Shown here: positions 7,435 to 11,869 of the stretch, piece after piece
How positions within the stretch are numbered: the stretch's first letter is position 1
How the letters are laid out: every line of letters starts with the position of its first letter
NCBI GenBank assembly: GCA_004525465.1
Contig: SPCN01000044.1
Span: forward strand, 1-11,869
Source: Chrysiogenales bacterium
GTDB lineage: Bacteria > Acidobacteriota > Aminicenantia > UBA2199
Reading direction: 5' to 3'
Length of the DNA: 11,869 nt
Translations under genes and position numbers: made by a program
The notes under the pieces: model-generated
Databases searched by the model: none
Seen by the model: the letters and a program-made list of their open reading frames with translations, nothing else
Told to the model about the DNA's origin: nothing

Positions 7435-8066
7435 CCGTCCTGCCGCAGGGCGTCCGAGACGATCTTGGCCATGGCCGGGTTGAGAAACAGGGACAGGCTC
7501 TCCGCGATGCTCTCGGCGGAAAAGTCATAATAGGCATTTCCGTCTTTTTCGGCCACGCGAAACCCGTGCGCCAGTTCCGCGGCCGCCTTGATTTCGATGC
7601 CCGCGGCGATCTTCTCGGCCATGGATTTCCGTAAAGCGTTGGCCATTGAGTTGAACTGGTCCTGGGGTAGAAGAAGTTCGATTTTATCCTGGCGTTCCGG
7701 TGTCCAGTTTGAGATCATTTTGGCGATGGCGAGCGTGATCTCCCTGTCTTTGAGGGCCTCCCGGGTTTTCTCCTTCAGCAGCGCGGAAAACAGGACCTCG
7801 AGCTGCTTCCTCACCCCCAGCAGGATGTCCCTGGATGCTTGCTTGAGCGACTCCCGGCCGGCATGCTCCAGTTGTTCCTGTTCACGACGGGCGTTTGCCA
7901 GCAGGGCGTCGGCTTGCGCCCGGGCGGCGGCCACGATCTCTTCGGCCTGCGCCCTGGCCTGCCTGAGCAGCGCTTCGCTCTCCTGGCGGCTCTTGTCCAC
8001 GCCATCACGATGAATGGTATCGATCAGCTCCTTCAGCTGCACATCGGGTATGTCTTTGGGTTCCAT
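7431..8066 (-). CDS. atpE: V/A-type ATPase subunit E (peripheral stalk)
   Basis: Peripheral stalk subunit that ties the A3B3 head to subunit I. The 211 residues have a long, charged, Ala/Glu/Arg/Gln-rich coiled coil (about 15-105), with QLKELIDTIHRDGVDKSRQES at its start, then a small globular C-terminal domain. This matches the chlamydial and Bacteroides type of E subunit. It is the first gene of the operon. No Shine-Dalgarno sequence precedes the ATG at 8066. Instead a -10 element ends 6 bases before it, so the ATG probably sits at the mRNA 5' end. Its usual partner G/H is not encoded nearby. The stop overlaps the DUF2764 GTG by 4 bases. Codons are strongly GC-biased, like the rest of the operon. 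Confidence 0.92.
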   Translation of the reverse strand: MEPKDIPDVQLKELIDTIHRDGVDKSRQESEALLRQARAQAEEIVAAARAQADALLANARREQEQLEHAGRESLKQASRDILLGVRKQLEVLFSALLKEKTREALKDREITLAIAKMISNWTPERQDKIELLLPQDQFNSMANALRKSMAEKIAAGIEIKAAAELAHGFRVAEKDGNAYYDFSAESIAESLSLFLNPAMAKIVSDALRQDG

Positions 8067-8072
8067 GTTTGA

Positions 8073-8101
8073 ATTCTATTTTAATCGACGGGTTCTGTCA
8101 A
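8073..8101 (-). promoter_or_regulatory. Sigma70-type promoter of the atp operon (leaderless)
   Basis: On the minus strand, a perfect -35 TTGACA (8096-8101), a 17-base spacer and a -10 TAGAAT (8073-8078, 5 of 6). Six bases follow before the atpE ATG, so the predicted +1 is the A of that ATG (8066). It is the only strong promoter found ahead of the seven atp genes and lies in the 108-bp gap after the metal transporter gene. Confidence 0.85.
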
Positions 8102-8174
8102 TTTCGTGGTTATGTTTTTCTTGCATATACTGTAAATTATGGCTGACATGAAGACGGCCGCGGCGGTTCCGGGC

Positions 8175-8891
8175 CTACAGTCCCAGGAACTGAACTGCCA
8201 GGCCGGATAGGAAGATCATGGCGCCGGCCAGGGCGTGGGCATAGCGTTCCAGGGGGCCGAGTCTGACGAAGGAAAGGCCCCAGGTGGAAAGGGTTATGAT
8301 GGTGAGCATGGTGCCGATGGTGGCGATGCCGAAAGCCGTGGCCACAAGTATGACGCCGGCCAGATTGTGCTTGGCCGCCGGGTACATTATCAGGGGGATC
8401 AGGGGCTCACAGGGACCGAAAACGAAGATAGTAAAGAGGATCCAGGGGGTGATGTTGGCTTTTTTCTTCAGGTCGTGGACATGGACGTGGGCGGTTTCGT
8501 GTTGGTGCAGGTGCTCGTGGATCTCTCCGTCGGCATGGGTATGAACGTGGTGATGGGGCTTGTTTTTTATGGCCCGGTGCAGGCCCCATATGAGGTAGGC
8601 AAAGCCAAATCCGATAAAAAGCCAGGAAGCGGCGTTGCCGCGCCAGGACTCGGCAGCTTCGAGCTTGTTTACGGCGATGCCCAGGGCCAGGCCCAGAAAA
8701 CCGAGCACAACGGAACTCAAGACATGGCCCAGGCCCGAAAAGAAGGCGATCAGCAGGGTCCTTTTCAATGACCATTGACGGGCTTTGGCCATGGCGATAA
8801 AAGGAAGGTAATGGTCCGGACCCAGAAGTGTGTGAACGAATCCCAAAGCAACTGCTGTCCCGGCCAAAATCCAAATTTCGTTAACAATCAT
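8175..8891 (-). CDS. Histidine-rich six-helix transporter, NiCoT/UreH/RcnA-like
   Basis: Integral membrane protein of 238 residues with six predicted helices (about 5-25, 48-75, 88-106, 149-170, 178-203, 217-237). GFVHTLLGPDHYLPF in the first helical region has His20, Asp26 and His27, resembling the His-x4/5-Asp-His metal motif of the NiCoT, UreH and RcnA families. SGLGHVLSS adds His56. The loop between helices 3 and 4 (113-139) holds 12 histidines with Asp and Glu, a likely metal-binding stretch. FGPCEPLIP (158-166) in helix 4 has a Cys-Glu-Pro. A role in moving Ni, Co or another divalent metal is inferred; direction and substrate are unknown. Databases may label this family TauE/SafE-like. 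ATG at 8891 with GGAG 12 bases upstream. It is co-directional with the atp operon, but that has its own promoter. Confidence 0.75.
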   Translation of the reverse strand: MIVNEIWILAGTAVALGFVHTLLGPDHYLPFIAMAKARQWSLKRTLLIAFFSGLGHVLSSVVLGFLGLALGIAVNKLEAAESWRGNAASWLFIGFGFAYLIWGLHRAIKNKPHHHVHTHADGEIHEHLHQHETAHVHVHDLKKKANITPWILFTIFVFGPCEPLIPLIMYPAAKHNLAGVILVATAFGIATIGTMLTIITLSTWGLSFVRLGPLERYAHALAGAMIFLSGLAVQFLGL

Positions 8892-8926
8892 TTCCGATCA
8901 TCTGCTCCATAATTTTTAGAATTTGC

Positions 8927-8935
8927 ATTATATCA
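8927..8935 (-). promoter_or_regulatory. Extended -10 promoter of the metal transporter gene
   Basis: The minus strand reads TGATATAAT, a perfect TATAAT with the TG of an extended -10. No good -35 lies at 16-18 bases, as is common for this promoter class. The predicted start is near 8920, leaving a leader of about 30 bases. That leader contains a 9-codon frame (ATG at 8910, stop at 8881-8883) that overlaps the transporter start. Confidence 0.6.
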
Positions 8936-9086
8936 TAGTCATTTGAATTTTCGGGAGAGCCGTTTGAATTGAAACCAATTGAAAACACTTCCCGTGAATA
9001 CCTCTTGCGGTAAAGACAAAGGTTTTTCGAGGAAAAGGGGCTTCCAGGCCAAGATAAAAAAGCGATTGTATTTGATCCTGCAAGTG

Positions 9087-9095
9087 TGATAAAAT
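9087..9095 (+). promoter_or_regulatory. Weak candidate promoter for ktrB
   Basis: TGATAAAAT on the plus strand looks like an extended -10 (TAAAAT, 5 of 6, with TG). A poor -35, TTGTAT, lies 18 bases upstream at 9066-9071. The leader would be about 180 bases and include the 9109-9129 hairpin. This is speculative. Confidence 0.35.
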
Positions 9096-9280
9096 TTTGC
9101 AAGATTCCGCCGAGAATGAATTTTTCGGCAATCATGAGATATGCGACCACGGAAAACAGGATTACATGCAGGGCAGGGAAATGCGCCAAGACGGAGTGGG
9201 AAATACGTTGCTGGCCGGGAGTGGCTTTTTTGCCTCAATCTAGCGCAGAAAATTCCTCGGAACGTTGATCGCCGATAAGG

Positions 9281-10645
9281 ATGAAACCGCTTATTCTTGC
9301 TTTTCTTACACGCCGGCTCACGCCGGCGCGTATCTTCATATTGAGTTTCGCCGGATTCATTTTACTCGGAACGGTCTTACTCCGCTTGCCTCATTCGGCA
9401 AGCGGGCGGCCGCTGTCGTTCGTCGACGCCCTGTTCACTGCCGCTTCGGGTGTATGCGTCACCGGACTGACCGTGGTCAACATCGGCCGTGACCTTTCCG
9501 GGTTCGGCCAAGCGGTTACCCTTGTACTCTTCCAGGTAGGCGGCCTCGGCATCATCACTTTCTCGGTCATGCTATTCTCGATCATGGGCCGGGGCATATC
9601 CTTTAAGGACCAGGAGATTATCCAGTCCACTTTTTTCCATACTCCGCGCCGGGACTTTATGAAGCTGATCAGGACGATCTTTTCCGTCACCATTCTGATT
9701 GAAGGATTGGGGACTATGGTGTTGTTTGTCCGCTTTTCCCAGGATTTCCCCCTGGGCAAAGCCCTGTACTACGCGCTCTACCATTCGGTTTCCGCATTCA
9801 ACAACTGCGGTTACTCCCTGTTTTCATCAAGTTTAATGAATTATCGCAATGATTTATTGGTCAATTTAGTGATAATGGCTTTGATTGTCTTGGGAGGCAT
9901 TGGGTTTATCGTTCAATATGAACTGATTGCCAAATGGCGAGGCCGCATTCGCGCCCTTTCCCTGCATACCAAGATCGTCCTGCGCGTAACGCTTTTTCTG
10001 ATCATTGCGGGCGCAGTGCTGTTTTTCCTGTTCGAGATCAACCATATCCTTAAAGGCGGCTCGCTGTCATCGTCCATAGGGGCTTCGCTGTTTCAGTCCG
10101 TTACGGCGCGCACCTGCGGCTTCAACACCATCGACATCGGCCTGCTGACCAATTCCACACTTTTGTTTTTAATGGTTTTAATGTTCATCGGCGGTGCTCC
10201 GGGGTCAACGGCAGGCGGCATCAAGGTTACCAGCTTTTCGCTCATGATGCTGCTCATCTGGAACAAGATAAAAGACCAGGACGAAGTCAACGTGCTCCAT
10301 CGGACCATCCCCAGGGAGATTCTGACCCGGACCATCGCCATTGTCATCGCTTCGACGTTGATTGTTTTCATTGCTTTTTCATTTTTATTGATCACCCATC
10401 CGGGTGCCGGCGGTTCTCCAACGGACAGCCGTCACCATTTCATCAGCTATCTGTTTGAGACCATATCCGCTTTTGGCACCGTCGGCCTCTCCATGGGGAT
10501 CACTCCGGAGTTGGGCAGCCTGCAAAAAATCGCTATTATCGTTTTGATGTTCATTGGCCGCATCGGCCCGATCACCTTGGCCTATGCCTGGTATTCCCGG
10601 AAATCCGGATTGGTCTATGCCGAGGAATCGGTCATGGTGGGATGA
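9281..10645 (+). CDS. ktrB: K+ transporter subunit KtrB/TrkH family
   Basis: Potassium-conducting membrane subunit with the four-repeat channel-like fold; 454 residues, close to KtrB length and shorter than E. coli TrkH. Each repeat's filter glycine is present: TGLTV (Gly62), NNCGYS (Gly177), RTCGFN (Gly280) and GTVGLS (Gly402). The intramembrane gating loop GGAPGSTAGGIKV (304-316) and GRIGP (426-430) are typical. All-Gly filters suggest K+-selective transport; Ktr systems studied elsewhere need Na+, which is family knowledge only. The start at 9281 is the only usable ATG because an in-frame stop lies at 9266-9268. Its ribosome site is odd: AAGG directly abuts the ATG with no spacing. The regulator gene follows after 10 bp, making a ktrB-ktrA operon. 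Confidence 0.93.
   Translation: MKPLILAFLTRRLTPARIFILSFAGFILLGTVLLRLPHSASGRPLSFVDALFTAASGVCVTGLTVVNIGRDLSGFGQAVTLVLFQVGGLGIITFSVMLFSIMGRGISFKDQEIIQSTFFHTPRRDFMKLIRTIFSVTILIEGLGTMVLFVRFSQDFPLGKALYYALYHSVSAFNNCGYSLFSSSLMNYRNDLLVNLVIMALIVLGGIGFIVQYELIAKWRGRIRALSLHTKIVLRVTLFLIIAGAVLFFLFEINHILKGGSLSSSIGASLFQSVTARTCGFNTIDIGLLTNSTLLFLMVLMFIGGAPGSTAGGIKVTSFSLMMLLIWNKIKDQDEVNVLHRTIPREILTRTIAIVIASTLIVFIAFSFLLITHPGAGGSPTDSRHHFISYLFETISAFGTVGLSMGITPELGSLQKIAIIVLMFIGRIGPITLAYAWYSRKSGLVYAEESVMVG
9311..9328 (+). other. Perfect GC hairpin early in ktrB coding sequence
   Basis: CGCCGGC, loop TCAC, GCCGGCG: a 7-bp perfect stem with a 4-base loop, beginning 30 bases after the first base of the ktrB ATG. It encodes part of Arg-Arg-Leu-Thr-Pro-Ala-Arg. 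As RNA it should be very stable. A role in translation initiation is possible given the poor ribosome binding site, but this is inferred. Confidence 0.6.
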
Positions 10646-10655
10646 GGAGAAAAAA

Positions 10656-11306
10656 ATGCAGAAAAGGGTATTCGTAATCGGCCTGGGGATTTTTGGCTTC
10701 AACATCGTCAAGGAGCTCTTTGAAAACGGATTCGAAGTCATCGCCATCGACAAGAGCAAGAACGCCATTCAGGGCATCCGCGACTATGCGACCAAGGCCA
10801 TCGTGGCGGATGCTACGGATAAGGAGATCGTCGACCGGGTCGGCATTCAGGAGGAGGATACGGTGATCATCTCCTTTGGTGAAGATCTGGCCGCCAGCAC
10901 CTTGATCACGCTGAACCTGAAACAGCATAAAATCCAGAACATCATCGTGAAAGCGCCCAATGACGATCATATGACGGTCTTGGAAAAAGTCGGGGCCACC
11001 CATGTGATCATCCCCGAGAAGGAGATCGCCCACAAGGTGGCCCGCGGGATCATCTCGCCGAACGTTCTCGATTACCTGCCCCTTTCCGAGGAGTACACCA
11101 TCTTCGAGATGGCCCCCCCGGAAAGCTTTTTGGGCAAGAGCATCGGCGAATTGCAATTGCGCACCAAGTTCCATATAGAGGTAATTGCAGTGAGAGAGTT
11201 GATTTCTGATCGCTTCATCATGATGCCCCCTGCTGACTTTGTCATCAAGGACGGAGAGGTACTGCTCGTTATCGGCAAGGAAGCCGACATTGAACGCATA
11301 TCGTAA
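10656..11306 (+). CDS. ktrA: K+ transport regulator KtrA/TrkA family (RCK protein)
   Basis: Cytoplasmic gating ring subunit that opens or closes KtrB in response to bound nucleotide. The 216 residues hold one RCK unit: RCK_N Rossmann domain (about 1-120) with GLGIFG (9-14) and the strand-end acidic residue Asp32 (AIDKS), which normally binds nucleotide ribose; then RCK_C (about 136-216). A single unit is the KtrA form, unlike the double-unit E. coli TrkA. The start at 10656 has GAGGAGA spaced well upstream and begins directly with the Rossmann strand. A frame extension back to 10554 exists but lies over ktrB and is rejected. A T run follows at 11319-11324 but has no stem before it, so no clear terminator is seen. 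Confidence 0.93.
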   Translation: MQKRVFVIGLGIFGFNIVKELFENGFEVIAIDKSKNAIQGIRDYATKAIVADATDKEIVDRVGIQEEDTVIISFGEDLAASTLITLNLKQHKIQNIIVKAPNDDHMTVLEKVGATHVIIPEKEIAHKVARGIISPNVLDYLPLSEEYTIFEMAPPESFLGKSIGELQLRTKFHIEVIAVRELISDRFIMMPPADFVIKDGEVLLVIGKEADIERIS

Positions 11307-11362
11307 ACTCCATTCAGTTTTTTATTACTTGCTTTGGCAATACCATCTAAAAATCGTCTGGA

Positions 11363-11391
11363 TTGAAGTGTGATAATTTTTCATGTAAAAT
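11363..11391 (+). promoter_or_regulatory. Sigma70-type promoter of the EIIA gene
   Basis: TTGAAG (11363-11368), 17-base spacer, TAAAAT (11386-11391), in the 186-bp AT-rich gap after ktrA. The predicted start near 11398 gives a leader of about 95 bases. The gap also holds the small inverted repeats TTCAT/ATGAA (near 11398-11415) and ATCTT/AAGAT (11461-11472), which could be operators but may be chance in AT-rich DNA. Confidence 0.6.
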
Positions 11392-11492
11392 ATTCTTCTT
11401 CATCCACATAATGAAATATATCCATGAATTGCTTATATCAAACAAATTATCATTGCTGGCATCTTAAAAGATAAAATGAGAGTTTAACCAAA

Positions 11493-11869
11493 ATGAGACT
11501 ATTTGATTACATGGATAAAAAGTTGATCTTTTTAGATTTACACGCGCATTCGAAAAAAGAAGCACTTGCAGAGATAGTAAAACGTATGAAAGAGAACAAT
11601 GCTATAAAGAACGAATCCGATTTACTGCAAGAGATTAATAACCGGGAAACGCAGGGCAGTACTTCATTAGGGAATGGAGTCGCCATTCCCCATGCCAGAT
11701 TGAAATCCTTGGATAAGATTGTTGTTGCCATGGCCAGGTTATCTGCGGGAATTGACTTTGGCATAGAAGATCACGAACCTGTGAGCCTTATATTCATTTT
11801 GATCACTCCCACAGACAGAGCAGGAGAGTATTTGAAAGTTTTAGCCAAATTATCGAAATTTCTCAAGGA
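11493..11869 (+). CDS. PTS EIIA domain protein, PtsN/fructose type (3' end cut)
   Basis: Phosphate-accepting regulator or transferase domain of the EIIA-Ntr/fructose class. The 125 visible codons cover most of the ~150-residue domain. The motif SLGNGVAIPHAR (58-69) places the phosphorylated histidine at His67. The N terminus LFDYMDKKLIFLDLHAHSKKEALAEIVKRM and the later VSLIFILITPTDRAGEYLKVLAKLSKFL fit the family fold. Because the window ends here, it could be a stand-alone PtsN-like protein or the N-terminal domain of a larger protein. Its base composition (about 40-45 % G+C by eye) and AT-ending codons differ from the atp operon. It lies 186 bp after ktrA behind its own predicted promoter. 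In E. coli the unphosphorylated EIIA-Ntr binds TrkA; a similar control here is inferred from location only. Confidence 0.88.
   Translation, partial: MRLFDYMDKKLIFLDLHAHSKKEALAEIVKRMKENNAIKNESDLLQEINNRETQGSTSLGNGVAIPHARLKSLDKIVVAMARLSAGIDFGIEDHEPVSLIFILITPTDRAGEYLKVLAKLSKFLK

Larger units (their letters stand above)
8892..9280. other. 389-bp divergent intergenic region
   Basis: Separates the minus-strand metal transporter from the plus-strand ktrB. It is more AT-rich than its flanks, mainly at 8892-9100. It holds the two candidate extended -10 promoters listed separately and a hairpin at 9109-9129 (8-bp stem GCCGAGAA with one G-T pair, 5-base loop) that lacks a T tract on either strand. I see no convincing gene, no tRNA and no riboswitch I can name. 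Confidence 0.6.

Noticed and set aside
8102..8174. Terminator between the metal transporter and the atp promoter
   Set aside because: The GC-rich patch at 8155-8170 contains short palindromes but no T tract on the minus strand.
8881..9189. A 102-codon minus-strand frame with hydrophobic N-terminal stretches
   Set aside because: No ribosome site at its start, overlaps the transporter start and its promoter, and resembles no family I know. I cannot exclude a small membrane protein.
9096..9280. Possible c-di-AMP (ydaO-type) or other riboswitch ahead of ktrB
   Set aside because: K+ uptake genes often have one, but I could not match the conserved core; only a simple hairpin at 9109-9129 is visible. 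A covariance model search would settle it.
10554..10655. Longer N terminus for ktrA
   Set aside because: The extension lies over the ktrB coding end and adds residues not found in the RCK family. The ATG at 10656 has a good ribosome site.
11307..11345. Rho-independent terminator after ktrA
   Set aside because: There is a T run at 11319-11324 but no stem before it, and the small TTGC/GCAA stem after it is only 4 bp.

Overview
The window is ordinary bacterial chromosome built around ion transport, with no mobile element, CRISPR array, tRNA or rRNA recognised. The left two thirds are visibly GC-rich (near 60 % G+C by eye). The last ~550 bases are clearly more AT-rich. The lineage cannot be fixed from this sequence. 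The ATPase operon is of the reduced bacterial V/A type known from Chlamydiae, spirochaetes, Bacteroidetes and some candidate phyla, so a bacterium using such an enzyme, probably Na+-coupled, is the best reading.

Layout. Minus strand, read right to left: a six-helix, histidine-rich metal transporter (8175-8891); then a seven-gene V/A-type ATPase operon (8066 down to 890) in the order atpE, DUF2764 gene, atpA, atpB, atpD, atpI, atpK; then an AT-rich heptad repeat and a G-run cluster; then thiM (hydroxyethylthiazole kinase), whose last few codons run off the left edge. Plus strand, from 9281: a KtrB/TrkH-type K+ channel subunit, its KtrA/TrkA-type RCK regulator 10 bp behind it, and, behind its own predicted promoter, the start of a PTS EIIA (PtsN/fructose-type) protein that runs off the right edge.

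How the genes fit together. The atp genes overlap or nearly touch throughout and have one strong predicted sigma70 promoter (TTGACA, 17 bp, TAGAAT). Its expected +1 falls on the A of the atpE ATG, so the operon mRNA may be leaderless. The DUF2764 protein sits where other operons encode subunit C and is probably a diverged form of it; subunits F and G/H are not encoded here. The c-ring subunit carries the Thr-Gln...Gln...Glu set that binds Na+ in the Enterococcus hirae V-ATPase. Beside it lie a Ktr-type K+ uptake pair and an EIIA protein; in E. coli the EIIA-Ntr protein controls the TrkA homologue. The locus therefore reads as a Na+/K+ homeostasis neighbourhood. I found no wholly novel system. 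The most interesting points are the leaderless atpE start, the DUF2764 subunit, the Na+ signature, the KtrBA-EIIA link and the atpK-thiM intergenic repeat.
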